Notes: generated from the sequence alone by a model not told the origin. Counted from the stretch's first letter, positions 25,624 through 34,112 are shown. The stretch is DNA of 37,816 bases from an uncultured Eubacteriales bacterium (GCA_900319835.1 ONPY01000010.1:1-37816); one strand, 5' to 3'. Numbers and translations are program-made.

Positions 25624-27249
25624 TTATTTGTCGTTGTCGACACGCTTCTTGGTCACAAGCAGGACACCGCCGACGACCAGGAGCAGACCGCCGACCACGT
25701 AGAAGATGGTGGTGCCGATGCCGCCGGTGCTGGGCAGCTCAGTGCCGGCCATGTTGACAATGTTTTCGCTCTGGGAGAGATTCTCGACGCTGTAGTTGCC
25801 CGCGGCAATGGTGATTGCAGGAATCTTTCTTGCCTCGTTGTAGCCGGCGGGAACCGTCTTCTCCACCAGGGTGTAGGTGCCATTGGCAAGGCCGGTGAAG
25901 GTAATCTTGGCAACCTTCTCGGTCTTGTCGCCGACGGTCTCCTCTTTTACCTCGGTGATGTACTCGGTCGCATCCTCAACGCTGTCAACCCAGACAACAC
26001 CTGCGGGCTGTGCGTCCTTGGCCGGGACATAGTCGCTTGCGCCCTCAGTTCCCTGAGCGGGAACGGCCTCAACCGCTTCTGCATTGAACTTGTAGTACTT
26101 GCCATCGGCATTCTTCAGAACAAAGCCGGCCCCGGCAAGGGCTGCGCTCTTGTCGTCAACCTTGAAGACGGTGATCTCAGCGGTCCAAACCTTGGACTGG
26201 TCCTCGGTATAGTCCTTTACAGTCTTGTGGCCCCATTCGAGTCTGGCAGAGTTGTCATTGCTGTTGGAAGCCACAACAGCATCCTTGTTCAGCGTTGCGG
26301 TGTATTCGATCGTGATCGTCATATCGGCAGAGATAGTATTCAGATAGGCATTTGCAAAGCTGACGGTAATGACCTGACCGGTGACGTCGACAGTGTAGTC
26401 AACTCCCTCCTGAGCGGCCTCTCCGGCCTTTACGGCCTTTACGGAGACAGCGCTTGCAGCAGGAGGAGTCAGTCCGGCCGCAAGGGTATCGGTCACGACG
26501 TAGTTCTCAGCGCCGGGCTTGGCCCCGATCGTCAGCTTGTAAGTAATGGTGTCGCCGATCTGAGCGATCGCATGCTCATTGGCGCCTTGGCCAACGTCGG
26601 CCATTTCGGCGGATGCAGCCTCTCCCTCACCGGTGACATTGGAGATACTGCCGTGGGAAACCGCGGTGATTACCTTATCCAGCGTGGGGGGGTTGTTCTT
26701 GTCCTGAACGGTCACGTTGGGATTGTTGCTGTCCACGCTGACAAAGGAACCGAGGGAGGAGTCCACAAAATAGTAGCCAAAAGGCAGATCCGCCCACTTG
26801 ACTTCCGTTTCAGCGGAAGCGGCAGTGATGGGATCTTTCCCAGCCACTTTCACGCCGAACGCACGGGCCCAAGCCATAGCATCGGCGTCCTTGGCCCACT
26901 GGGCGTTCACACCGTCAGCCGCGACAACATAGCCATTTTCGACTTTGAACCACTGGCGCACTTTGCTTTCGGAAACCTTGTACTTCAGAGCATCTTCGTC
27001 CTTGCCTTCGGGGAGTGTGTACGTGACAGCAATCATGTTTCCATCGTCATCAAAGCTCATTCTTGCATCAAAGAGCTTATAGAGCGTATAGGTCTGGCCA
27101 ACGTTCGGAGAAGCAACCTGCACAGAACCGCTGGTCGGCTGGGCGACCGGCTCATCGTCAGTTGCATACGCAGTCAGGGAACCAAGGGAGATGACCAGCA
27201 CCGCCGCGAGAAGGAATGCAAGAAATTTCTTCACCTGTTTCATTTTCAT
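25624..27249 (-). CDS. Major LPXTG pilin, SpaH/EbpB-like
   Basis: A 541-residue surface pilin backbone. Signal peptide ends LTAYA (about residue 29). The likely pilin-motif lysine is K192 in PPTLDKVI, the acceptor for polymerisation by a class C sortase. A middle D-type domain begins near KPGAENYVVTDTLAAG, and a Cna-B-type domain near the end contains the E-box YTLVEKTVPAGYN. The sorting signal is LPSTG (505-509), followed by a hydrophobic helix and KKRVDNDK. This is the classic SpaA/SpaH/EbpB backbone layout. Two starts four bases to six bases from the RBS are possible (27249 or 27243). It is preceded by its own promoter and followed by a hairpin and srtC. Confidence 0.94.
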   Translation of the reverse strand: MKMKQVKKFLAFLLAAVLVISLGSLTAYATDDEPVAQPTSGSVQVASPNVGQTYTLYKLFDARMSFDDDGNMIAVTYTLPEGKDEDALKYKVSESKVRQWFKVENGYVVAADGVNAQWAKDADAMAWARAFGVKVAGKDPITAASAETEVKWADLPFGYYFVDSSLGSFVSVDSNNPNVTVQDKNNPPTLDKVITAVSHGSISNVTGEGEAASAEMADVGQGANEHAIAQIGDTITYKLTIGAKPGAENYVVTDTLAAGLTPPAASAVSVKAVKAGEAAQEGVDYTVDVTGQVITVSFANAYLNTISADMTITIEYTATLNKDAVVASNSNDNSARLEWGHKTVKDYTEDQSKVWTAEITVFKVDDKSAALAGAGFVLKNADGKYYKFNAEAVEAVPAQGTEGASDYVPAKDAQPAGVVWVDSVEDATEYITEVKEETVGDKTEKVAKITFTGLANGTYTLVEKTVPAGYNEARKIPAITIAAGNYSVENLSQSENIVNMAGTELPSTGGIGTTIFYVVGGLLLVVGGVLLVTKKRVDNDK

Positions 27250-27341
27250 TACCTCTTCCTTTTCATCAATATTCGGATGCCCGCTGCCGGACTTACGGAG
27301 CGCCGTCGGGGCGTCTCGTGTTCTCTTGCCTTTGTGTCTAT

Positions 27342-27371
27342 ATTAAAACACATCCAGCATCAAGAAAGCAA
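27342..27371 (-). promoter_or_regulatory. Probable pilin promoter
   Basis: Minus strand -35 TTGCTT (27371-27366), 18-base spacer, -10 TTTAAT (27347-27342), giving a leader of about 85 bases before the pilin start. The match is moderate. Confidence 0.5.
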
Positions 27372-27470
27372 TCAATAAATCGACAAAAAATGGAACTATG
27401 ATGGTTTTTATTGTCTGTAAAAAAATTGGACTTCCTATCCGATTGCAAAACGGAATCGCCATATATGGGT

Positions 27471-27522
27471 CTTGGCCTGTCCCGCAACCGTCAGCGTTGA
27501 GACGGGTACAAGGCAGGCCAAG
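27471..27522 (-). other. Large compound hairpin upstream of pilin
   Basis: Nested pairings: 27471-27479 with 27514-27522 (9 bases, perfect), then CCCG/CGGG and CAAC/GTTG inside. It lies between the signal peptidase gene and the pilin promoter. There is no U run, so a terminator role is uncertain. The rest of 27372-27627 shows no gene. Confidence 0.6.
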
Positions 27523-27627
27523 CTCAAGAAGCACATAGGCGCGGCAAGCCGGTGCTTTCAACGCTCTTGCGCACAAAACTCTATTGAATTGTCCTCCGCG
27601 ATAAGCGCCCGCCTGATTGTCCGCCGG

Positions 27628-28209
27628 TTACTTAACAGTACCAAAAGCGTTCAGCGGCCACACGCGCCACAAAAGGCGCCCCACAACGGCATCGTCGCTG
27701 ATGCATCCAACGGTGCTGTTTCGGCTGTCCACGCTGGTCAGCCGATGATCCCCCATGACGAAGCACTTTCCGTCCGGGACCTGATACGGGAAGCCGATGT
27801 TGCATTCTCCGAGCGCTTTCTCTTCCAGATAGGGTTCCTCCAACTGAACACCGTTGACGTAGACGTTACCGTCGCTGTCAATATCCACCCAGTCTCCGGC
27901 GTATGCGATCACGCGTTTGACCAGAATGCTGTTGTTGAAATAAAAGGCGATGACGTCTCCGGTCCTGTAGGCGTGATCGTTGACTGTGACCACGATGTCC
28001 TTGTCCTCCAGCGTCGGGGACATGGATTCACCGCTGATCTGCAAAACCGGCAGCAACAGCACAGAAAGGATCACCGCGACCGCCATCACGACCAGCAGGG
28101 AGTAAATGGTACTCCGCAGTGTCCTGCCGTAATTCTTTCTGTAGCGTTCCTTCTTCAGCGCCTCTTCCAGCTGTTCGGCGGTAGGAAACCATATTTCGTT
28201 TTCTTCCAT
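27628..28209 (-). CDS. lepB: Type I signal peptidase (bacterial Ser-Lys type)
   Basis: A 193-residue signal peptidase I from the ATG at 28209 (a GTG four codons upstream has no room for a ribosome binding site). A 30-residue charged N-terminus precedes one TM helix (33-56), then the catalytic serine S62 in GESMSP, and K98 in LVKRVIA. GDHR...DSR near residue 150 is the conserved box E, so the enzyme is complete. It removes ordinary Sec leaders. It sits in the pilus locus 27 bases downstream of the coiled-coil gene, as signal peptidases often do in pilus islands. It differs in mechanism from the SipW-like domain in the fusion gene. Confidence 0.94.
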   Translation of the reverse strand: MEENEIWFPTAEQLEEALKKERYRKNYGRTLRSTIYSLLVVMAVAVILSVLLLPVLQISGESMSPTLEDKDIVVTVNDHAYRTGDVIAFYFNNSILVKRVIAYAGDWVDIDSDGNVYVNGVQLEEPYLEEKALGECNIGFPYQVPDGKCFVMGDHRLTSVDSRNSTVGCISDDAVVGRLLWRVWPLNAFGTVK

Positions 28210-28236
28210 GTGGTCCCCCACCCTTCTGCTTCTGAT

Positions 28237-29034
28237 TTAATCCTTCGGACCTACCAATGACCAGATCCTCGTCCAGAGCTCCCGGATCTCATTGTCGCGC
28301 TGTTCCAGCTTGGAATTGAGCTCCTGGATTTCTCTCTCCTGATCCAGCGTATCCGCCTGAACCGGGGCGGCCTGCGCAAAACCGGCTTTCAGTTCGGCAA
28401 ACTGTTCCCTGATGATCGTCTCCAGATTGTCGCGTTCCGAAGTCATGCGGCAGATGGAATCCAACTGAGCCTCCTTGGCGTTCAGCTGTTCCACCAGCTT
28501 CCGGTTCTTCTCGTTGAAATCGTCTATCAGCAGATCCAGATCGCCGAGCGATTCCACCGGCTGCCTTTCATTGAGTACATCCAGTTTCTCTTTGCAGCGC
28601 TTGAGCTCGCTTTCCTTCTGCGCAAGCTGCGCCTTCAGCTCTCCGATCTCGCCGTTGAGCTCGCCCACCTGCTGCAGAAGGGAGGCGTTCTCCTTTTGCA
28701 GCGTGATGAAATGCTCGTCAGACTGGGGAGCCCCCTGCAGTCTGTTATCCAGTTCTTCCTGTTTCTCCTCAAGGAGTTTGTCTTTATCGTCAAGGCGTTT
28801 TTTCAGCTTTTCCAGCAGCGCGTCCTTTTCGTTCAGCCTGCCCTTGAGCCGCTCGATGGTCTCGTCCTTTTCATCGAGCTTCGCCTTCAGCCGGTCAATA
28901 CTTGCGGTGTTTTCTTCTGCCGTTGTCGTCATCTCGCTGACGATTGTTTTTTGCCGCGTGAGCTCCTTGCTCTGGGCCAGCATCAGCTTCAGCAGGTCTT
29001 CGCGGGATAGTTTATGTAAGTCCTTATCTGTCAT
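28237..29034 (-). CDS. Long coiled-coil protein
   Basis: A 265-residue hydrophilic protein from the ATG at 29034 after AAGGGGA. It has no signal peptide or TM, so it is cytosolic. Residues 8-25 (KLSREDLLKLMLAQSKEL) form a conserved-looking amphipathic start, followed by heptad-rich coiled coil to about residue 125, with repeated RLKxKLDEKDE, RLKGRLNEKD and KLKKRLDDKD units. A second coil runs from about 130 to 240. Proteins beginning this way are seen beside signal peptidase and sortase genes in Clostridia, but I know of no function. First gene of the transcript that includes lepB. It could organise the export or assembly machinery at the membrane. Confidence 0.8.
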   Translation of the reverse strand: MTDKDLHKLSREDLLKLMLAQSKELTRQKTIVSEMTTTAEENTASIDRLKAKLDEKDETIERLKGRLNEKDALLEKLKKRLDDKDKLLEEKQEELDNRLQGAPQSDEHFITLQKENASLLQQVGELNGEIGELKAQLAQKESELKRCKEKLDVLNERQPVESLGDLDLLIDDFNEKNRKLVEQLNAKEAQLDSICRMTSERDNLETIIREQFAELKAGFAQAAPVQADTLDQEREIQELNSKLEQRDNEIRELWTRIWSLVGPKD

Positions 29035-29312
29035 ATGTCCCCTTCTTTCGCTTGATTGTGGGAAGCATGCATTTCTGTTTAACACAATACCATGGGCACA
29101 AACAAATCACAATATCGCGTCGGGGAAATCTTCACATTTTTCACATAGCCATTTGAACAGATGCGGCATCAAAAGAGAAATCTATCGAAGATCGTTTTTC
29201 CCGGAACAGCGGCACGTCCGTTTACCGTACATGATAATCCTATTTTGATTTATTATAGCGCTTGCTCATTTTTGTTTCAACTACTTTTCGGAATTATTTG
29301 GCAGAAAGCGCT
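29035..29312 (-). promoter_or_regulatory. Promoters and long leader of coiled-coil/lepB operon
   Basis: On the minus strand a strong promoter has -35 TTGAAA (29280-29275), a 17-base spacer and -10 TATAAT (29257-29252). Its transcript would have a leader of about 210 bases. A second, weaker candidate (TTGTGA, 17 bases, TATTGT) lies about 65 bases before the start codon. Nothing else coding is seen in this gap; the leader shows no riboswitch I recognise. Confidence 0.7.
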
Positions 29313-29348
29313 GAAAGGTGTCAATCCAAAAGCGGATTGACACCTTTC
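29313..29348 (-). terminator. Hairpin after copA
   Basis: A perfect 15-base stem (29313-29327 with 29334-29348) with a 6-base loop, 22 bases after the copA stop. The U tail is poor, so it may be a weak or factor-aided terminator. Confidence 0.55.
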
Positions 29349-29369
29349 CATTCCGTGAGATGGGTGGTT

Positions 29370-29573
29370 TTACTCCTTGCCAAGTACTTTGTAATCCTGT
29401 GCTTCCACAGCGGCCTTCAGGATTTCAAAGTCCACGCTGCCGGTGACAACTGCGGTTCCCTTCTCATGGCTGACGACAGCGCTCTCCACGCCTTCGACGG
29501 CCTCCAGGGCCTTCTTAACACGGGCTTCGCAGTGCGGGCACATCATACCTTCAATCTTCATGGTCGTGATCAT
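29370..29573 (-). CDS. Possible internally started CopZ-like copper chaperone
   Basis: Inside the copA frame, AGGAGG (29587-29582) is followed after 8 bases by ATG (29573). Starting there gives a 67-residue protein consisting only of an HMA domain with GMMCPHC, exactly the size and content of CopZ. CopZ carries Cu(I) to CopA. The likeliest history is a csoR-copA-copZ operon whose copA stop was lost, joining the two frames while leaving the copZ ribosome binding site in place. Whether the free form is produced is not shown by sequence alone. Confidence 0.55.
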   Translation of the reverse strand: MITTMKIEGMMCPHCEARVKKALEAVEGVESAVVSHEKGTAVVTGSVDFEILKAAVEAQDYKVLGKE

Positions 29574-31892
29574 CGTTGTTTCCTCCTCAGTATTTTGAAT
29601 TTGTATGGTTTGACTTGCCAGATTCTTTATTCTCGGTTTATCATGGCTCGCGTCATGGACCTTGATGAGATTCAGCCGCAGAGCGTTGGATACCACGCAG
29701 AAGCTGGACAGGCTCATAGCCGCAGCGCCCAGCATGGGATTGAGCGTCAGGCCCGCCCACACGAAGACGCCAGCTGCCACCGGGATGCAGATGGCATTGT
29801 AGAAGAACGCCCAGAAGAGATTCTCATGGATATTGCGCAGCGTCGCCCGGCTGAGCCGTATGGCAGCGGAGACATCCAGCAGGCTGCCGTGCATCAGCAC
29901 CACGTCCGCCGCGTCCACCGCAATGTCTGCGCCGGCGCCGATAGCAATACCAATATCAGCTCGCGTGAGGGCGGGCGCGTCGTTGATCCCATCGCCCACC
30001 ATGGCCACCTTGCCGTATTTGGAAAGAGCGCGTATGGTGCTCTCCTTTCCGTCAGGCAACACGCCCGCGATCACCTGATCGACACCGGCCTGACGGCCGA
30101 TGGCATCGGCGGTGCGCTGGTTGTCGCCGGTGAGCATCACAACCTTGACGCCGAGATTTTTCAGCTCCTGAATGGCCTGGGCGCTGTCCGGCTTCATCAC
30201 ATCAGCCACGGCAATGACGCCCAGCAGCTTTCCGTCCAGGGCAAAGAGCAGCGGCGTCTTTCCCTCTCCGGAGAGCGTGTCACACCTGTTCTGCAGCGTT
30301 TGAGGAATGTCAGCTAGTCCGCCGATATACTTCCGGCTCCCGCCGATCAGCGTGCTCCCATTGAGCGAAGCTCTAAGTCCGTTGCCGGGCAGCGCTTTGA
30401 ACTCTGTCACGCTCGCGGGGACAAGGCCCTGCTCCGCCGCATAGGCCATCACTGCGCTTGCCAGCGGATGTTCGCTCATCGCTTCAAGCGAAGCCGCGGC
30501 AGAGAGCAGCTGCTGCTCAGTGCAGCCCTCCGCAGGGATCAAATCTGTCACCCGGGGCGTACCTGCCGTGATGGTTCCGGTCTTGTCCAGCGCCACCACA
30601 TCCACGCGTCCTGTCTCTTCCAACGCGGCCGCGGTCTTGAAGAGGATCCCCTGCTTGGCGCCCACGCCGTTGCCTACCATGATGGCCACCGGCGTTGCCA
30701 GTCCCAGTGCGCAGGGGCAGCTGATCACCAGCACGGAGATACCGCGCGCCAGCGCAAATCCGATGTCCTTACCACAGAGCAGCCAGACCACGGTTGTCGC
30801 CAAGGCGATGGACATGACCACCGGGACAAACACACCCGAGACCTTGTCCGCGACCTTCGCGATCGGCGCTTTCGTCGCCGCGGCATCGCTGACCATGCGG
30901 ATAATCTGGCTGAGCGTTGTATCCTCTCCCACGCGGGTCGCTTCGCAGCGGATAAAGCCCACCTGGTTGACCGTGGCCGCAGAGACCAGGTCCCCCGGCT
31001 CCTTGTCCACTGGAATACTCTCGCCTGTCAGTGCGGATTCATCCACAGCGCTGGTGCCCTCCAGAACAACCCCGTCCACCGGAATATTCTCCCCCGGCCG
31101 CACGACAAAAATATCACCCTTTTTCACGTTCTCAATGGGGACGGTTTTCTCTTCCCCCTTGATCACAAGCGTCGCCGTTTTAGGCGCGATCTTCATCAAA
31201 CCCTTGAGCGCGTCGGTGGTCTTGCCCTTGGAGCGCGCCTCCAGCATCTTGCCCACCGTGATCAGAGTCAGGATCATGGCGGCGGATTCAAAGTAGAACT
31301 CATGCATCCAGGCCATGGCGGCCTCTGAGCCTCCGCTGACTTGTGCCCCGGTCATACGAAAGAGCGAATAGGTGCTGTAGACAAAGGCCGCGCTGGAGCC
31401 CAGCGCCACCAGCGTATCCATATTGGGCGCTCGATGGAGCAGGCCCTTGAAGCCGCTGATAAAAAACTTCTGGTTAATCACCATGACCGTGATGGCCAGC
31501 AGCATCTGTATCAGGCCCATGGCCACATGGTTCCCGACCAGGAAGGCGGGCAGCGGCCAGCCCCACATGCTGTGTCCCATAGAGACATACATCAGCAGCA
31601 GCAGGAAACCAAGGGAGGCGAAAAGTCTCCGTTTCAAAACCGGCGTGTCGCGGTCTGCCAGTGCATCCTCATCGGCAGAGGCCGCTTTTTCCGCCCCCTT
31701 GAGACTGGCACCGTAGCCGGCAGCTTCCACAGCGGCAATGATGCTCTGATCGTCCGCCGTCCCCTCAACACCCATGGAGTTGGTCAGCAGGCTGACGGAG
31801 CAGGCTTCAACGCCCGGCACGCCGGACACCGCTTTTTCTACCCGGGCGGAGCACGCGGCGCAGCTCATGCCGGTCACATTATATTGTTTCAC
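29370..31892 (-). CDS. copA: Copper-exporting P1B-type ATPase with C-terminal HMA domain
   Basis: An 840-residue CopA. It pumps Cu(I) out of the cytosol. N-terminal metal-binding HMA domain with CAAC (11-14), eight expected TM helices, CPC motif in [13 protein letters not shown], phosphorylation site DKTGT, SEHP, and [10 protein letters not shown] are all present. Unusually, a second HMA domain with CPHC (785-788) is fused to the C-terminus. The DNA just before it carries AGGAGG at the correct distance from an in-frame ATG, so that domain may also be made alone. The gene starts 14 bases after csoR and shares its copper-controlled promoter. Confidence 0.96.
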   Translation of the reverse strand: MKQYNVTGMSCAACSARVEKAVSGVPGVEACSVSLLTNSMGVEGTADDQSIIAAVEAAGYGASLKGAEKAASADEDALADRDTPVLKRRLFASLGFLLLLMYVSMGHSMWGWPLPAFLVGNHVAMGLIQMLLAITVMVINQKFFISGFKGLLHRAPNMDTLVALGSSAAFVYSTYSLFRMTGAQVSGGSEAAMAWMHEFYFESAAMILTLITVGKMLEARSKGKTTDALKGLMKIAPKTATLVIKGEEKTVPIENVKKGDIFVVRPGENIPVDGVVLEGTSAVDESALTGESIPVDKEPGDLVSAATVNQVGFIRCEATRVGEDTTLSQIIRMVSDAAATKAPIAKVADKVSGVFVPVVMSIALATTVVWLLCGKDIGFALARGISVLVISCPCALGLATPVAIMVGNGVGAKQGILFKTAAALEETGRVDVVALDKTGTITAGTPRVTDLIPAEGCTEQQLLSAAASLEAMSEHPLASAVMAYAAEQGLVPASVTEFKALPGNGLRASLNGSTLIGGSRKYIGGLADIPQTLQNRCDTLSGEGKTPLLFALDGKLLGVIAVADVMKPDSAQAIQELKNLGVKVVMLTGDNQRTADAIGRQAGVDQVIAGVLPDGKESTIRALSKYGKVAMVGDGINDAPALTRADIGIAIGAGADIAVDAADVVLMHGSLLDVSAAIRLSRATLRNIHENLFWAFFYNAICIPVAAGVFVWAGLTLNPMLGAAAMSLSSFCVVSNALRLNLIKVHDASHDKPRIKNLASQTIQIQNTEEETTMITTMKIEGMMCPHCEARVKKALEAVEGVESAVVSHEKGTAVVTGSVDFEILKAAVEAQDYKVLGKE

Positions 31893-31906
31893 AGTGGTTC
31901 ACCCTC

Positions 31907-32221
31907 TCACTTCATCAGCTTCTGGAGCGTCGCAAGCAGCTCGTCAACGATCTCGTCATTCCCGGCACGGACGTCGTTGACCACGCAGGAACGAATGTGA
32001 TTGGAGAGCAACTCCCGGCTGAAGGCGTTGAGCGCGGCATTGGCCGCCGCAGCCTGTGCCAGAATATCGGGACAATAGGCGTCACGCTCCAGCATCCCGC
32101 GGATGCCGCGGATCTGCCCCTCAATGCGGCTTAGCCGATTGACTAGCTTTTTATACTCCTCGGGAGATCGGTTTTTTGTTTTGTGGCAGCAGCATTCTTT
32201 TTCGTTTTTCTCTTCATCCAT
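31907..32221 (-). CDS. csoR: CsoR-family copper-sensing repressor
   Basis: A 104-residue four-helix DUF156 repressor. The Cu(I) ligands expected for CsoR are present: C50 (AYCPDI), H75 and C79 (SNHIRSC). The DNA-contact motif RLSRIEGQIRGI is at 29-40. An extra CCCH cluster at residues 10-13 is not part of the standard site and might hold metal. In the metal-free state CsoR binds a G/C-tract palindrome and blocks transcription; Cu(I) releases it. Exactly such a palindrome lies in its own promoter. Starts after GGGGGGA, 8 bases away. Confidence 0.95.
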   Translation of the reverse strand: MDEEKNEKECCCHKTKNRSPEEYKKLVNRLSRIEGQIRGIRGMLERDAYCPDILAQAAAANAALNAFSRELLSNHIRSCVVNDVRAGNDEIVDELLATLQKLMK

Positions 32222-32250
32222 TTCACAAGTCCCCCCTCTCTGTCGTCGCC

Positions 32251-32279
32251 ATTATATACCCCCATGGGGTATATGTCAA
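32251..32279 (-). promoter_or_regulatory. csoR-copA promoter with CsoR operator
   Basis: Minus strand -35 TTGACA (32279-32274), spacer of 17, -10 TATAAT (32256-32251). The spacer holds the near-palindrome TATACCCC-x-x-GGGGTATA type operator (about 32253-32275), so bound CsoR would cover the polymerase site. It begins 30 bases before the csoR start. Confidence 0.88.
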
Positions 32280-32283
32280 GTCT

Positions 32284-32313
32284 AAAAGCAGCCGCCTTTT
32301 TTCCGGGCGGCTG
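32284..32313 (-). terminator. Terminator after lipoprotein gene
   Basis: An 8-base perfect stem (32289-32296 with 32306-32313), 9-base loop, then CUUUUAG on the minus strand. It separates the lipoprotein gene from the csoR promoter 5 bases further on. Confidence 0.78.
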
Positions 32314-32347
32314 TTCTTCATCTCTATAGGTTTCGGGATCCCCGGTC

Positions 32348-32941
32348 TCAGGGATAGTATACCTCAAAGGGCTGGGAGATCAAAACCTTCTCATTGGTAA
32401 CGCCGTTGTTCTCCGCTGCCGCACTGAGCTCATAGACATAGCTGCCCGGCTCAAGTCTGCCAAAGGTCAGCACAGCGTTGACCGTTCCCGCAATGCTGCA
32501 GTACGGGGCATAGGGGTAATCAATGCACTCCTGTCCTTCGACCACATTGCCGTCCGCATCCAGGATGACGCCGCGAACGAATGTGATCATGCCCTTGTCG
32601 GTAGTGATTTCTCCGAGCAGTTCCTGTATCGAATATTGCGACATGTTCTGCGGGAGCGTTTCATTTTCAATGCTCAGATGCGGGGTATTCACATCCTCCG
32701 GCTCCGGGGTGGGGACCGGCGTCGGTTCGGGCGCAGGCTCCGGGGTGGGCTCCGGCGTGGGTTCCGGGGTCGCTGCGGGCGTTGGCTCCGGTGTCACAGT
32801 GGGGCTGGGGGGCGGCGTTTCGGTCACCGGCGTGGGCAGTGGCGGCAGCGTGATCCGCGTGAGTCTGCTGCAGCCACAGAGAAGCAGGCAGCAAACAGCA
32901 AGCAGGATAACAGCGATGCGATTTATTTTCACATTCCTCAT
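32348..32941 (-). CDS. Proline-rich lipoprotein
   Basis: A 197-residue exported lipoprotein. The leader has a positively charged start, a hydrophobic core and a lipobox LLCGC with the lipidated cysteine at C24 (the cysteine at -2 is unusual). Residues 34-82 are a Pro/Thr/Glu spacer made of repeated TPEP/PEPTP units, which would span the peptidoglycan. The C-terminal 110 residues (NTPHLSIENETLPQNM onward) form a beta-rich domain ending FEVYYP, unknown to me; the strand pattern fits an Ig-like or carbohydrate-binding fold. It has its own promoter and terminator. Confidence 0.82.
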   Translation of the reverse strand: MRNVKINRIAVILLAVCCLLLCGCSRLTRITLPPLPTPVTETPPPSPTVTPEPTPAATPEPTPEPTPEPAPEPTPVPTPEPEDVNTPHLSIENETLPQNMSQYSIQELLGEITTDKGMITFVRGVILDADGNVVEGQECIDYPYAPYCSIAGTVNAVLTFGRLEPGSYVYELSAAAENNGVTNEKVLISQPFEVYYP

Positions 32942-32970
32942 GTTGACTCTCCCTAAACAAAGTAGTCTAC

Positions 32971-32999
32971 ATTATAGCGGGTCTTCTCTCAAAAAGCAA
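32971..32999 (-). promoter_or_regulatory. Sigma-A promoter of lipoprotein gene
   Basis: Minus strand -35 TTGCTT (32999-32994), spacer 17, -10 TATAAT (32976-32971), 30 bases before the start codon. Confidence 0.75.
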
Positions 33000-33000
33000 C

Positions 33001-33040
33001 AAAAAAGCGGACCTTCACAAAAAACTTGGGAAAGTCCGCT
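33001..33040 (-). terminator. Terminator after LysM protein gene
   Basis: Outer 7-base stem AGCGGAC/GTCCGCT (33006-33012 with 33034-33040), partly paired loop, then six U on the minus strand. It is 15 bases beyond the LysM gene stop. Confidence 0.75.
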
Positions 33041-33055
33041 ATACCCTTGTCAGTG

Positions 33056-33727
33056 TCAGACCAGCGGAATCAGGAGCTTTTCACCGGCGGAAATCTTCGC
33101 AAGATCCTTGCCGCCGTTGTAGGATTCCAGCTTGGAAAGATTCTTGTAGTAATCCACGCCGTAGCCCGTGATAATATCATAGGCGGTCTCTCCGCGCTGC
33201 ATCACATGTGACATGACTGTGGTGTACACGTCGGTCTTGAGATTCTCCGCTGTCGTTGGAAGCAAGTAAATCGCGCCCACATAGAGCAGGTCCAGATTCT
33301 CCACGCCGTTGAGGGACTTGATGTCCTCCACATAGTTCTCAAAGCGCAAGCCCCAAAGCCAATAGACATGGGCAATGGTATCACCCTTTTCGATCACGTA
33401 GGGAATCACATAGTATTCCACTTTGTCGGAAGTGGAAATCACATTCTGGGTCGATGCGGCGCTCATCTTGGAAGGGAGCTTGATGGTGTCCCCCGCGCGC
33501 AGGAAGCTGAGCTGGCTCTCCAGATCCATCCCGTTGAGAACCATGATGGCGTTCTTTTCCGTCTCGTAATCCAGGCCGTTTGCCTTGCACAGACTGTAAA
33601 CCGTGTCGCCCTTCTGAAGCGTGACCGTAAAATAGTCGGACGCTGCATAGGCGGCCGAACCGATCCCGCTGAGCAGTGCGGCCAGCAGGCAAACGCACAA
33701 AATCACACGGAACAGACGTTTTTTCAT
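33056..33727 (-). CDS. Secreted multi-LysM protein
   Basis: A 223-residue exported protein. Signal peptide 1-28 (AYA/AS). Three LysM-like modules follow: VTLQKGDTVYSLCKANG (about 34-85), PYVIEKGDTIAHVYWLWG (about 108-155) and HVMQRGETAYDIITGYG (about 174-223). LysM binds N-acetylglucosamine of peptidoglycan. There is no catalytic domain, so it is a wall-binding protein of unknown task. The start is preceded by AAGGAGGT. A TATAAT lies 35 bases upstream of the start, but with no convincing -35. Confidence 0.87.
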   Translation of the reverse strand: MKKRLFRVILCVCLLAALLSGIGSAAYAASDYFTVTLQKGDTVYSLCKANGLDYETEKNAIMVLNGMDLESQLSFLRAGDTIKLPSKMSAASTQNVISTSDKVEYYVIPYVIEKGDTIAHVYWLWGLRFENYVEDIKSLNGVENLDLLYVGAIYLLPTTAENLKTDVYTTVMSHVMQRGETAYDIITGYGVDYYKNLSKLESYNGGKDLAKISAGEKLLIPLV

Positions 33728-34112
33728 CCAGGCTCGACCTCCTTCTATATTTAGTGATTATAAAATACCACAAGAAATAAATTATGTAAAGCGAATTATT
33801 ATTTTCATGAATATTCAACAAGTTCGCCCTCCATTCTCTCGTCATTTTGCACAAATGCGTAAAGTACCATATTTAGTGGCAGAATTGGGATCTTCATCGC
33901 GTATCTTGAACTTGAGTCTCTTCTTCCGGAGAACGTCTCCCTTTATCTGGGATTTACGTTCGACTCTTTTGTAATGCATTTGTAACGTTTCGTAGGAATA
34001 TATTCATTGTTATGGAAACTGCGCAACATAAAAGGGCCCTGACTTCCATCACAAGATCTTGTGACGGAAGGCAAAGGCTGCCAAGCCGTTTTATCTGAGC
34101 CAAAGGAAACAC
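33728..34112. other. Gene-free stretch before tRNA-Leu
   Basis: About 385 bases with no credible gene on either strand. It holds the LysM gene leader and an almost perfect palindrome at 34044-34069 (arms TTCC and TCACAAGA, centre AGATCT). Nothing else recognisable. Confidence 0.6.

Noticed and set aside
27250..27627. Cyclic-di-GMP or other riboswitch upstream of the pilin
   Set aside because: The conserved core bases of the GEMM class and other riboswitches I know are not found; only the compound hairpin is clear.
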